NCBI GenBank assembly: GCA_964586595.1
Contig: CAZPHB010000002.1
Coordinates: 62,001-126,000, forward strand
Reading direction: 5' to 3'
Length of the DNA stretch: 64,000 nt
Origin: REEB481 sp964586595
GTDB lineage: Bacteria > Bacteroidota > Bacteroidia > NS11-12g > UBA955
The notes under the pieces are model-generated. The model was not told the DNA's origin. It saw only the letters and a list, made by a program, of their open reading frames with translations, and ran no database searches. Made by a program: the position numbers and the translations under genes. Positions 34,930-43,631 of the stretch are shown one piece after another. The first letter of the stretch is position 1. Every line of letters begins with the position of its first letter.

Positions 34930-37056
34930 TTAAATCAGCCCTTTGGCTTCTTCAATCCACTTATGCCATTGTTCCATGCTGGTCATGGAATCTTGCGTCT
35001 CCATTTCCGCGATGCGTTCATCTGTCAAACCTGCAAGATCTTCCAGTGTATGAACACCCAATGCGTTCAATCGCTTCTCAAAAGCTGGGCCGATGCCGCC
35101 AATCTTGGTAAGGTCATTACCTTCAGATTTTTTGGCTTTCTTTTCAGCAGGCTCAACTTTTTCGGCTTTTGCCTTAGAAGAGGCGTTTTCTGAGCGCTCT
35201 GCCTTTTCCATCATGGCACGCAATTCGCTCAAAGCTTCCAGTTCTCCGAGGGTTGTTTTTTCAGCGCTCTTATTGATTTTCTTGATGGTTTTGGAAGCAG
35301 TTTTACGGGCTTTTTCACGGCCGGCTTCATCTGCGGCACCTTTCGCTTTTTCAGCACCTTTCCAGATGTTGGTATGCGAAGCGATGATGCGTTTCTGGTC
35401 TTTGTTGAATTCGATTACTTCAAATTCCAGAACATCATCTTCACGGGCTGCAGCATTGTCTTTCTTCTTGATGTGGCGGGTGGGCGCAAAAGCTTCTACA
35501 CCGTAGGGCAGCTGCACCGTAGCACCTTTATCGTTCACCGAAGTAACAGTGCCTTCATGAATACTTCCTATGCTGAAGATAGATTCGAATGTATCCCAGG
35601 GATTTTCTTCCAGTTGCTTGTGGCCGAGGCTCAAACGACGATTCTGGGTATCTACTTCCAATACTACTACTTCAAGTGCTTCACCTTTTTTGGTAAATTC
35701 TGCAGGATGCTTGATTTTCTTGTTCCAGCTCAGGTCAGAAACGTGCACCAGTCCGTCGATACCTTCTTCCAATTCTACGAACAAACCGTAGCTGGTCAGG
35801 TTTTTCACCACGCCGGTATGGCGGGAATTCACCGGATACTTATCGGCGATGGTTCCCCATGGGTCGGGCGTGAGCTGCTTGATGCCGAGCGACATTTTGT
35901 GTTCGTCTTTATCCAATGCCAGAACCACACAATCAATTTCATCACCCACTTTGAGGAAGTCCTGAGGGTTGCGCAGGTGACTGCTCCAGCTCATTTCGCT
36001 GACATGCACCAATCCTTCAACACCTGGCTTGATCTCAATGAATGCACCATAATCGGCAACCGTAACAACTTTTCCTTTTACGCGGCTTCCAATTTGGATG
36101 TCTTCACCGAGGCTGTTCCATGGGTGTTCTGAAAGCTGTTTCATGCCGAGGCTGATGCGCTTTTTCTCATCGTCGAAGTCGAGCACTACCACATTGATTT
36201 TCTGATCAAGTTTCAGCACTTCTTCCGGATGGTTGATGCGACCCCAGGAGATGTCGGTAATGTGAAGCAGGCCGTCAATACCACCGAGGTCAACGAATAC
36301 ACCAAACGATGTCATGTTTTTCACGGTTCCTTCCAGTACCTGACCTTTTTCAAGGCGCTTCAGGATTTCAAGTTTTTGTGCTTCAATATCGTCTTCGATG
36401 AGGGCTTTGTGAGAAACCACAACGTTTTTGTACACGTCGTTCACCTTCACAATTTTGAAATCCATATTCTTGCCAACGTACTGGTCGTAATCACGAACAG
36501 GCTTGGTATCAATTTGCGAACCTGGCAGGAAGGTATCGATTCCGAACACATCTACCACAAGTCCTCCTTTCGTGCGTGAGCGCACATAACCTGTAACAAT
36601 CAGGTCTTCATTCATTGCAGCCAGGATTCGATCCCAGGCTGTTTCTGCGAGCGCCTTGCGGCGGCTCAAAATCAATTGACCTGCAGCATCTTCTGCAATG
36701 TCAACGAACACTTCTACTTCATCGCCGATTTTCAAGTCAGGTATATCACGGAATTCCTGACGGGGCACCAAACCATCTGATTTGAAGCCTACGTTCACCA
36801 CAACATCTTTTTCGTTGATGGCTACCACATGGCCTTTAACCACCTTTTTTTCTTCGATGGGGTTAAAAGTACCAGCATACTGCTGCTCCATAGACGCACG
36901 TTCTGTTTTGGAATACGTACCGAAGCCGGCACCATCCATGTCCCAATCAAAATCGTCGTGTGAAGCCGCAGTGGCATTGTTTTTTGCCGTTACCGGCGCT
37001 GTGGTCTCAGGTTGTACCTGTTCGACCTCCTGGTTGTTGGTGTTTTCTGTTGTCAA
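34930..37056 (-). CDS. rpsA: 30S ribosomal protein S1 with C-terminal helix-hairpin-helix domain
   Basis: mRNA-binding protein of the small subunit. Six S1 domains are visible in order (starting VVKGHVVAINEKDV, VTGYVRSRTKGGL, LEGTVKNMTSFGVF, VKGKVVTVADYGAF, HTGVVKNLTSYGLF, HEGTVTSVNDKGA). A Lys/Glu/Ala-rich linker follows, then a C-terminal HhH-like domain of about 60 residues (LTKIGGIGPAFEKRLNALG), an appendage of the kind also attached to other Bacteroidota ribosomal proteins. An ATG at 37113 is in frame, but a -7 promoter element (37084-37091) lies inside that extension and a GGAGGA sits 9 nt before TTG 37056, so I place the start at the TTG (708 residues). Confidence 0.93.
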   Translation of the reverse strand: MTTENTNNQEVEQVQPETTAPVTAKNNATAASHDDFDWDMDGAGFGTYSKTERASMEQQYAGTFNPIEEKKVVKGHVVAINEKDVVVNVGFKSDGLVPRQEFRDIPDLKIGDEVEVFVDIAEDAAGQLILSRRKALAETAWDRILAAMNEDLIVTGYVRSRTKGGLVVDVFGIDTFLPGSQIDTKPVRDYDQYVGKNMDFKIVKVNDVYKNVVVSHKALIEDDIEAQKLEILKRLEKGQVLEGTVKNMTSFGVFVDLGGIDGLLHITDISWGRINHPEEVLKLDQKINVVVLDFDDEKKRISLGMKQLSEHPWNSLGEDIQIGSRVKGKVVTVADYGAFIEIKPGVEGLVHVSEMSWSSHLRNPQDFLKVGDEIDCVVLALDKDEHKMSLGIKQLTPDPWGTIADKYPVNSRHTGVVKNLTSYGLFVELEEGIDGLVHVSDLSWNKKIKHPAEFTKKGEALEVVVLEVDTQNRRLSLGHKQLEENPWDTFESIFSIGSIHEGTVTSVNDKGATVQLPYGVEAFAPTRHIKKKDNAAAREDDVLEFEVIEFNKDQKRIIASHTNIWKGAEKAKGAADEAGREKARKTASKTIKKINKSAEKTTLGELEALSELRAMMEKAERSENASSKAKAEKVEPAEKKAKKSEGNDLTKIGGIGPAFEKRLNALGVHTLEDLAGLTDERIAEMETQDSMTSMEQWHKWIEEAKGLI

Positions 37057-37065
37057 ACTGATGTT

Positions 37066-37071
37066 TCCTCC
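37066..37071 (-). promoter_or_regulatory. Strong Shine-Dalgarno site before the rpsA TTG start
   Basis: Minus-strand GGAGGA is followed by 9 nt and the TTG at 37056. Shine-Dalgarno sequences are rare in Bacteroidota, where the anti-SD is sequestered on the ribosome, so this one both supports the TTG start and may be regulatory. Confidence 0.6.
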
Positions 37072-37083
37072 TTTTGGGGCCGG

Positions 37084-37091
37084 CAAAAATA
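37084..37091 (-). promoter_or_regulatory. -7 element (TATTTTTG) of rpsA
   Basis: A perfect TAnnTTTG match on the minus strand, ending 27 nt before TTG 37056. A TTTG at 37116-37119 could be the -33 box, but the 24-bp spacer is longer than the usual 19-21. Confidence 0.5.
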
Positions 37092-37150
37092 TACATTCCT
37101 TTTGAATTTCCATACCAAAAAACTAATGAAAGGCTTTCGCGCTTCATTGA

Positions 37151-37158
37151 TACCTTTG
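37151..37158 (+). promoter_or_regulatory. -7 element (TACCTTTG) of guaA
   Basis: A perfect TAnnTTTG match 12 nt before the guaA ATG, predicting a leader of only a few bases. No convincing -33 box was found. Confidence 0.45.
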
Positions 37159-37170
37159 TACACTCAAACC

Positions 37171-38700
37171 ATGCATCAAAAAGTATTGATTCTTGACTTT
37201 GGTTCACAATACACGCAGTTGATTGCCCGCCGTGTAAGGGAATTACAGGTATATTGTGAAATACATCCCTTCAATCACGTGCCTGAAATTGGTCCCGATG
37301 TTCAGGGAATCATCCTCAGCGGCAGCCCATTTTCTGTAAATGACCCGGAGGCCCCTGATTTGGATTTAGATGCATTGCGCGGCCGTTTCCCGGTTTTGGG
37401 TATTTGTTACGGAGCGCAGCTGCTGGCAAAAAAATACGGAGGAAGCGTTGGCAGCAGCAGTCATCGTGAATATGGCAGAGCCATCATCAGCCAAACAGGC
37501 ATCAGCAACCGATTGTTCGATGGCCTGGACGATCAGAGTCAGGTTTGGATGAGTCACGGAGATTCAATCCTGCAATTGCCCGAGCACTGCGAAATCATTG
37601 CACAAACAGACCATATACCGGTTGCAGCCTTTCATTTTCAGGGAAGCCAAACGTATGGAATCCAATTTCACCCTGAAGTGACGCACAGCACGCAGGGTAA
37701 AGAATTGCTCCGCAATTTCCTGTTTGATATTTGTGGTTGTTCCGGCGACTGGACGCCAGCACACTTCATTTCAGAAACCACTGAACTGCTTCGGCATCAA
37801 ATTGGAACCGACCATGTTATTCTTGGATTGTCGGGCGGTGTTGACAGCACTGTTGCCGCCCTGCTCTTGCATCGCGCCATAAATACGCAGCTCACCTGCA
37901 TATTTATCAACAATGGCCTGCTGCGCAAAAACGAATACGAAGAAGTACAGGAAGCCTACCGCAGCCTGGGTTTACATATTGTGGCTGTTGATGCATCCCA
38001 AAGGTTCTATGCGGCATTGAGCGGTGTGCGCGACCCCGAGCAGAAAAGAAAGATTATTGGACGCCTTTTTATCGAAGTTTTTGATGAAGAAGCAAGTAAA
38101 ATTCCCAACGTGCAATGGCTTGCACAAGGCACCATCTATCCGGATGTAATCGAAAGCATCAGCGTGAAAGGTCCTTCTGCAACCATTAAAAGTCACCACA
38201 ACGTGGGGGGATTGCCGGAGCGGATGAACCTCAAAATCACCGAACCCCTGAAGTCGCTGTTCAAAGATGAAGTTCGACGGGTGGGACGTGAACTTGGTTT
38301 GGCGGCACACTTTGTGGACAGGCACCCATTCCCGGGTCCGGGACTGGCTATTCGCATCATCGATGACATTACCGAAGCAAAAGTCAGAATGCTTCAGGAT
38401 GCCGACCATATTTACATGAACATCCTCAAGGCTCATGGCTTGTATGGGCAAATCTGGCAGGCGGGAGCCATCTTCCTCCCCATCCGGAGCGTTGGTGTGA
38501 TGGGTGACGAACGCACCTATGAACACGCCATTGCGCTTCGTGCGGTAACTTCTGTAGATGGAATGACGGCCGACTGGTATCCCATCCCGTATGAAGTTTT
38601 GGCAGAAATATCCAATTCCATCATCAACAGGGTAAAAGGAATTAACCGTGTTGTATATGACATCAGTTCAAAACCTCCAGCAACCATCGAATGGGAATGA
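37171..38700 (+). CDS. guaA: GMP synthase (glutamine-hydrolysing)
   Basis: Converts XMP to GMP using glutamine and ATP. The class I amidotransferase domain has the nucleophile in GICYGAQLL (Cys about 79) and the His-Glu pair in FHPEVTHS. It is followed by the ATP pyrophosphatase domain with the P-loop LSGGVDSTVAALL (about 222-234) and the C-terminal dimerisation domain with HPFPGPGLAIRI and the final TIEWE. The open frame runs back to 37012, but ATG 37171 gives the canonical start HQKVLILDFGSQYTQLIARR; the 509-residue length is standard. It is divergent from rpsA across 114 bp and overlaps the next gene. Confidence 0.97.
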   Translation: MHQKVLILDFGSQYTQLIARRVRELQVYCEIHPFNHVPEIGPDVQGIILSGSPFSVNDPEAPDLDLDALRGRFPVLGICYGAQLLAKKYGGSVGSSSHREYGRAIISQTGISNRLFDGLDDQSQVWMSHGDSILQLPEHCEIIAQTDHIPVAAFHFQGSQTYGIQFHPEVTHSTQGKELLRNFLFDICGCSGDWTPAHFISETTELLRHQIGTDHVILGLSGGVDSTVAALLLHRAINTQLTCIFINNGLLRKNEYEEVQEAYRSLGLHIVAVDASQRFYAALSGVRDPEQKRKIIGRLFIEVFDEEASKIPNVQWLAQGTIYPDVIESISVKGPSATIKSHHNVGGLPERMNLKITEPLKSLFKDEVRRVGRELGLAAHFVDRHPFPGPGLAIRIIDDITEAKVRMLQDADHIYMNILKAHGLYGQIWQAGAIFLPIRSVGVMGDERTYEHAIALRAVTSVDGMTADWYPIPYEVLAEISNSIINRVKGINRVVYDISSKPPATIEWE

Positions 38701-39794
38701 TTCGTAAAACCCTCTGCTTCATCTTGCTTGTATTGGTCAGCAACAATCAAGCCTTTTCACATCCTTCCGACAGCCTTTTTCGTGTTGGACTGATCATGCC
38801 ATTTAAGACCAACAGCATCAGAAATGGATTAAGCGAAGCTTCATTAGACTATTATGAAGGCGTAAAAATAGCCTTACAAGAACTGGAACAATCTGGCATC
38901 AGGCTGCGGCTTTATGTGTTCGATTCCCAGAAAGATTCATTTGCGCTGAATGAAATTCTGGATCATCCGGATTTGCCCTCGCTGCATCTGATCCTTGGCC
39001 CTGCGGCGGTAGTTGAGCTCAACGAAGTGGCCGCATTTTGTGCCCGGCACGATATTCCTTTGGTTTCACCGCTCAAACATTACACACCTCCGGAAGGTGT
39101 AAAGCCGGTGCTGTTCAACCCGTTCAGCAATGACAGCATCAGAATCAAGGCTACGATTGAAAAGGCCATCTGGGTGTTTCGCAACGCCAAACTGGTCATC
39201 CTGAACGACAACAGCGCCGAATGTGCACGGAACATCGGGTACATCAAAGGTGTTTCAGGTGCTGCATTCGGAAAGCGGAATCTTTCGGTAATTCCCTACA
39301 ACAACGGCAACTTTAGTCAATATCTGCCAAAAAATGACAGCCTGGTCATCCTGATGCCTACATCTCGAATAGGAATGCTCACTGCTGTTGTCAAGTTCCT
39401 GGAAGATCATCCCAAGGCAGTTGCCGTTGGTCACCATCAGTGGTATGAAAATTTGGAGGCAACGATGGCCTCGGGAAAAATGAATCGGGTGTACATCCCC
39501 GAAGTGAATTTTGTAGATCCTGCAGACACCATTACACGCAGTTTTCGATTGCGCTATCGCGAAGAATTTCGGAGCGAACCCACCCGCTTTGTATACGTTG
39601 GTTATGATCAAATGATGTTTTTCGGTCAGGCCATGATGGCTTTTGGCCGGAACTTTCCGGAGCATACGGCGAATGGTGCGTTTCCCATGCTTCAGAACGA
39701 ATTCTATTTCAAGAAAAAAAATGGCACCTACGACAACTACGGTATAAACCTGGTAACAATGGGTGAACAGTTCCCCTACAAGGCACAACCATGA
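38697..39794 (+). CDS. Periplasmic-binding-like protein downstream of guaA
   Basis: Exported protein (signal peptide ending NQAFSH) with a type I periplasmic-binding fold of the LivJ/Peripla_BP_6 kind: RVGLIMPFKTNS, YEGVKIALQELEQSG, LILGPAAVVELNEVAAFC, IPLVSPLKHY and the late FVYVGYDQMMFFGQAM. In related Bacteroidota a LysM domain precedes such a fold in the gene after guaA; no LysM is present here. No ABC permease or ATPase genes are adjacent, so transport is doubtful and an envelope sensory or structural role is as likely. ATG 38697 overlaps the guaA stop as ATGA; ATG 38691 is also possible. Confidence 0.82.
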   Translation: MIRKTLCFILLVLVSNNQAFSHPSDSLFRVGLIMPFKTNSIRNGLSEASLDYYEGVKIALQELEQSGIRLRLYVFDSQKDSFALNEILDHPDLPSLHLILGPAAVVELNEVAAFCARHDIPLVSPLKHYTPPEGVKPVLFNPFSNDSIRIKATIEKAIWVFRNAKLVILNDNSAECARNIGYIKGVSGAAFGKRNLSVIPYNNGNFSQYLPKNDSLVILMPTSRIGMLTAVVKFLEDHPKAVAVGHHQWYENLEATMASGKMNRVYIPEVNFVDPADTITRSFRLRYREEFRSEPTRFVYVGYDQMMFFGQAMMAFGRNFPEHTANGAFPMLQNEFYFKKKNGTYDNYGINLVTMGEQFPYKAQP

Positions 39795-40951
39795 GTCGGG
39801 AACATAACCGATTGAGGAACTTGTTGTTCCTGGTCGATGCTTATTCCGGACAGAAGCCTCTGCACTTGTATTTGCAGGAACAATTCAGGGGGAATAAGTC
39901 CTGGGGTTCTTCCGATCGTAAATTTTACCGAGAATGGTTGTATGCATACATGCGTCTCGGGGCATCTTGCAAGGCATTGGATCCTTCAGAACGTTTTGTG
40001 CTGCTGGCCTGGAAAAAGCAGGAATCATCCTGCTTTGAGGCATGGAGTGGAAAAACACTGGAAGATGTTCCGGAGATAGAAGCCTTATTCCCGGAATACA
40101 AGCCTGAGCAATGGTTTCCACACCACGAGCTTCTTTCACCGCAAATCTCGTTGGAAGAACTGCAGCAACATTTTGAACATGTGCTGCCGGTATACGCACG
40201 AATCCTGCCCAATGGCGAAAAAGGAACCATGAACCTGCCTCCCGGAGCTGAACTGTTGCCGGAAGGTGCGCTTAGAATTCCACCCGCCACAGATTTATCG
40301 CCATGGGTAGAAAAAGGATTCTTACAAATACAAGATTTAGGAAGCCAACTCATTTGCAAGAACATTGCACTCAGTCTGCAAACCGGCAACTTATGGGATG
40401 CCTGCGCCGGTTCCGGCGGTAAATCACTCTATTATGCCTGTCATGCCGATGCTTGCACCCTATTTTGTTCAGACAACAGGGCTGGGATACTTCAAAACCT
40501 GAAACAGCGATTTATCAATGCCAATTTACCTGTTCCCTACATTGCGGAAGTCAACCTTGAATGGCCGCATGAAGCAATCGAATATTCCGACGAAGCGGGA
40601 AAGCCGTACAAGATAGAGCGAGGACTATTCGATTACGTAGCCCTGGATGTTCCTTGCAGTGGTTCGGGGACATGGGGCAGAAACCCGGAACTTTTGATTG
40701 AAGAATTTCAAAAGAAATCACCAGAGCAATATGCTGAGATTCAGAGAAACATCGTGACTCATGCATTGCCGTTCCTGAAACCCGGCGGTACGCTGTTTTA
40801 CAGCACTTGTTCCATTTATGCCGTAGAAAATGAAGACAATGCTGCCTTCTTCCGCGCACATCTGGGCCTGATTCAAGTGGAGGAAACGTACATCCACGGT
40901 GCCCGAAATCAATGTGATTATTTGTATTTGGCCAAATTCCAAAAGGCATAA
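39791..40951 (+). CDS. RsmB-like RNA (cytosine-C5) methyltransferase
   Basis: SAM-dependent RNA m5C methyltransferase of the RsmB/Sun/NSUN class. The N-terminal third (about 1-120) resembles the NusB-like or linker region in reduced form. The Rossmann catalytic domain has the SAM motif LWDACAGSGGKSLYYA, the motif IV segment ALDVPCSGSGTWGRNPE and the motif VI segment FYSTCSIY, giving the two cysteines required for C5 methylation. The target, probably 16S rRNA, is inferred from family. Coupled by ATGA to the preceding gene and followed by a strong bidirectional terminator. Confidence 0.9.
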   Translation: MSREHNRLRNLLFLVDAYSGQKPLHLYLQEQFRGNKSWGSSDRKFYREWLYAYMRLGASCKALDPSERFVLLAWKKQESSCFEAWSGKTLEDVPEIEALFPEYKPEQWFPHHELLSPQISLEELQQHFEHVLPVYARILPNGEKGTMNLPPGAELLPEGALRIPPATDLSPWVEKGFLQIQDLGSQLICKNIALSLQTGNLWDACAGSGGKSLYYACHADACTLFCSDNRAGILQNLKQRFINANLPVPYIAEVNLEWPHEAIEYSDEAGKPYKIERGLFDYVALDVPCSGSGTWGRNPELLIEEFQKKSPEQYAEIQRNIVTHALPFLKPGGTLFYSTCSIYAVENEDNAAFFRAHLGLIQVEETYIHGARNQCDYLYLAKFQKA

Positions 40952-40955
40952 AAAA

Positions 40956-40982
40956 AGCGCTGCAGGCTGCAGCGCTTTTTTT
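40956..40982. terminator. Bidirectional terminator between the methyltransferase gene and actF
   Basis: AGCGCTGCA (40956-40964) and its perfect complement TGCAGCGCT (40968-40976) surround a GGC loop. The stem is flanked by six A upstream and six T downstream, so it works for both convergent transcripts. Confidence 0.93.
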
Positions 40983-40997
40983 GTGGAGTCTTTTCTA

Positions 40998-42410
40998 TTA
41001 GGGTCCTACATCGTGGTAAGCTGATTCTTCGATGTATGGGTGATTCACCGCTATCAATGACCGTTTGGTCAAAGCTTGCAACACCCAATACGCGAATACA
41101 CCGGCAAACATGACAAACATTCCAATTTCCAGAACACCGATTTGTGCTGCAGATCCAATAGAACCTGGCATCAGCATCAAATACACGTCGTTCCAATGAC
41201 CTGCAATGAGTATTACAGCCACAATGCTTAATACAACCGGATTGCGCTTGTTGTTGCGGGTCATCAAAATCAGGAATGGTGCGACAAAGTTCATGACTAC
41301 GTTCAGGAAGAACTGAAACTTGAACTGTGGATCGTTGAAGCGATCATAGTAATAAGCTACTTCTTCAGGAATCTGCGCATACCAAATCAACAGGAACTGC
41401 GACAACCAGATGTAGGTCCAGAAGATGGAAAACGCGAACATGAATTTACCCAAATCGTGCACGTGTTCGTCGCTGACAATTTTCAAATAACCATTGGCAC
41501 GCAGGAAAAGTACGAAACAGCAGATGATGGTCAGTGCAGTAACCCAGCCGGTGGCGAAATTATACACCCCGAAAATGGTACTGTACCAGTGTGCATCTAC
41601 ACTCATAACAATCAGCCAGGCCAGCACACTGATGGTGAAACCATAAATAACAGTGAACGCTGCAGAGAATCTGATGGATTTTCTAAAGTTGGTAATGTCT
41701 CCTTTAGGAGCGTCATCTTCCTTGCGGCTCAACGAGCGCAGTTTCAATCCGAACAAGTAATAAATGCTCACAAACAGGATTGTTCCAAACAACAGAAAAT
41801 TGCTGTTCAGGAAGGCAGATTTTCCGGCGAGGATTTTGTCATATCCCGGAGCACCCTTTGCAATATTTTCATGTTCGTAATGTGCCCAATGGTAGATGTC
41901 ATGACGTGCCACAAAAAGAACGACCAAAACAACCACGAGTGCCACAGGAATAAATGTGAGCATGGCTTCCGGAATTCTCTTGATGGCAGCACTCCATCCT
42001 GCATTGGCTATATGATTTACTGCAATGAAGAACAAAGCGGCAAGAGATATAATCAGAAAGAAATATCCGTTCACCAACAGGTTCACCCAAAAACGGGTAA
42101 AGGCAGGCTTGGGATGTGCAGGATCTTTATGGGTTGTTTGTGGAAATAAGGTAACATGCCCTGCATTGTCCACAACCATGTTGGGATCGGCAGCATGTGC
42201 GGCGTCATGATGCGCGGAATCATGCGCAGCGTGCGCAGCCGCCGGGATTGCATGATGATCATTGTTGGCATCTGAAGGAAGTGTGAATACACCAACAATG
42301 GTAAGTACCAAACCAATGATGGCTGCTCCCAGGGTAAACAGTTTTGCTTTTGCAGGAACTACAAATTGTTCCTTGGTTATTTCAATATGATGGGCTTCGT
42401 GATGTGCCAT
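40998..42410 (-). CDS. actF: Alternative complex III quinol-oxidising membrane subunit ActF
   Basis: Integral membrane subunit, NrfD/ActC-related, of the alternative complex III (menaquinol:cytochrome c oxidoreductase). About ten hydrophobic helices are visible, starting AKLFTLGAAIIGLVLTIVGV and including FFLIISLAALFFIAV and FMFAFSIFWTYIWLSQFL. The N-terminus is His-rich (AHHEAHHIEI), with a further His/Asp-rich loop near residues 45-75. The frame opens at 42482, but ATG 42410 is preceded by GGAGGA at 6-nt spacing and gives the normal MAHHEAHH start (470 residues). It is the last gene of actABCDEF; no cytochrome oxidase genes follow. Confidence 0.92.
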   Translation of the reverse strand: MAHHEAHHIEITKEQFVVPAKAKLFTLGAAIIGLVLTIVGVFTLPSDANNDHHAIPAAAHAAHDSAHHDAAHAADPNMVVDNAGHVTLFPQTTHKDPAHPKPAFTRFWVNLLVNGYFFLIISLAALFFIAVNHIANAGWSAAIKRIPEAMLTFIPVALVVVLVVLFVARHDIYHWAHYEHENIAKGAPGYDKILAGKSAFLNSNFLLFGTILFVSIYYLFGLKLRSLSRKEDDAPKGDITNFRKSIRFSAAFTVIYGFTISVLAWLIVMSVDAHWYSTIFGVYNFATGWVTALTIICCFVLFLRANGYLKIVSDEHVHDLGKFMFAFSIFWTYIWLSQFLLIWYAQIPEEVAYYYDRFNDPQFKFQFFLNVVMNFVAPFLILMTRNNKRNPVVLSIVAVILIAGHWNDVYLMLMPGSIGSAAQIGVLEIGMFVMFAGVFAYWVLQALTKRSLIAVNHPYIEESAYHDVGP

Positions 42411-42416
42411 GTTGTT

Positions 42417-42422
42417 TCCTCC
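42417..42422 (-). promoter_or_regulatory. Shine-Dalgarno site of actF
   Basis: Minus-strand GGAGGA, 6 nt before ATG 42410, in the short gap after actE. It decides the start of actF and is one of only two clear SD sequences I found. Confidence 0.6.
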
Positions 42423-42426
42423 GGGA

Positions 42427-43047
42427 TTATCTGTTAACAAGATTGGTTTGATTTTGGGAACTGTCAGAGGCAGATGATCCACTTCCGCTCAATTCCTTTA
42501 CATACTTAATCACTTTCCAACGGTCTGCAGGCGACAATACTGAGGCATGACTTCCCATGTTGTTTTTACCGTAGGTGAGGGTATGATAAATTTTGCCAAC
42601 CGGCAGTGTTTTGATGTATGCGTCCTGGTAGTTGGGCCAGGTAGGCTTCCCCACTTTCTCCATAACCTTACCGTCGTTACCGCCATTCAAACCATGACAG
42701 GGAGCGCAGTAAATTTCGTAATTGTATTTTCCACGGCCATCCTCATCTTTCAGGTCGGCAGGCATTTGAAGACCGGCACCGGCTGCTTCATAACCATCGT
42801 TGTTGTTGGCATAAGGATAGTAATAATCCATCTGACCTTGGGCGATGGTTCCTTTTACCGGTTCACGCATGTTCATGCCGTAAGGGTTGATCAGATTGGA
42901 GTCAATCTGATTGTAAGGTTCATATCCTTTTGAATCTACCATGTCGGGAGCATATTCCAAACCGGTATTATTTCCGCGACTCTTTACACAACTGCTGAAA
43001 GCAACTGCAGAGAGCAACGAAAAGGTGATGATGTTGATTGTTCTCAT
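42427..43047 (-). CDS. actE: Alternative complex III monoheme cytochrome c subunit ActE
   Basis: Lipoprotein (signal peptide with lipobox FSSC, Cys about 20) carrying one c-type heme at CAPCHG (about 113-117) and a probable Met ligand in the NNMGSHASVLSPADRW segment. It sits in the periplasm and passes electrons from the ActA/B module to soluble cytochrome c or an oxidase. The length of 206 residues and the position between actD and actF match the conserved operon. The Ser/Gln-rich end is dispensable-looking. Confidence 0.93.
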   Translation of the reverse strand: MRTINIITFSLLSAVAFSSCVKSRGNNTGLEYAPDMVDSKGYEPYNQIDSNLINPYGMNMREPVKGTIAQGQMDYYYPYANNNDGYEAAGAGLQMPADLKDEDGRGKYNYEIYCAPCHGLNGGNDGKVMEKVGKPTWPNYQDAYIKTLPVGKIYHTLTYGKNNMGSHASVLSPADRWKVIKYVKELSGSGSSASDSSQNQTNLVNR

Positions 43048-43061
43048 TGCGCTTGTTCTGA

Positions 43062-43628
43062 TTATCCTACAACCTTTTGAATACCGTTGTGACGTTCCCG
43101 AAGTTCCACCGCGCCAGTTTTGCGATATATGGAAAGCACTTCTGCTTCATTTACATGATTTGCTTCTACAACCACAACCATTCGGTCATCGGTTTGACGC
43201 TCATCCAGCAGTTCAGGCTCAATGCCGTGTGCCAGCCTGTTGCGCCAAAAGAAAAAGAACGCCATACCAAAAGCTGTGAGCAGTACCGTTGATTCAAACA
43301 TCACTGGAATCCAGGATGTAGCAAAAACCAATGGCTTGTTGCCAACAATCATTGGCCAGTCATGCACGTTCATGTACCAAATCATGAGTGCTGCCAGAGA
43401 AAATCCAGTCAAACCACAGCAAAATGCAATCACGGTAAGATTGGTGCGCTTGATGCCAATGATTCTGTCCAAACCGTGCACAGGATAAGGTGTGTACACA
43501 TCGAGCACAGGAATTCCATGACCGGTTAGCTCTTTAGCAGCAGTCATCACGTGCTCCTCGTCTTCATAAACGCCCAACAACATTTTGCCTCTGTTGCGGA
43601 GCATGACGTTTTTATCAATAATTCCCAT
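43062..43628 (-). CDS. actD: Alternative complex III subunit ActD (DUF3341)
   Basis: A 188-residue membrane subunit with two transmembrane helices (about 67-87 and 105-126). The N-terminal cytoplasmic part has GVYEDEEHVMTAAKELTGHGI, and the C-terminal MVVVVEANHVNEAEVLSIYRK is typical of DUF3341. Together with ActC, ActF and ActB it forms the membrane part of the complex; it binds no cofactor. It lies 3 nt downstream of actC and 14 nt upstream of actE. Confidence 0.94.
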   Translation of the reverse strand: MGIIDKNVMLRNRGKMLLGVYEDEEHVMTAAKELTGHGIPVLDVYTPYPVHGLDRIIGIKRTNLTVIAFCCGLTGFSLAALMIWYMNVHDWPMIVGNKPLVFATSWIPVMFESTVLLTAFGMAFFFFWRNRLAHGIEPELLDERQTDDRMVVVVEANHVNEAEVLSIYRKTGAVELRERHNGIQKVVG

Positions 43629-43631
43629 GGA

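Noticed and set aside
35374..36132. 252-codon plus-strand frame inside rpsA
   Set aside because: The repeating S1 codon pattern on the other strand explains it.
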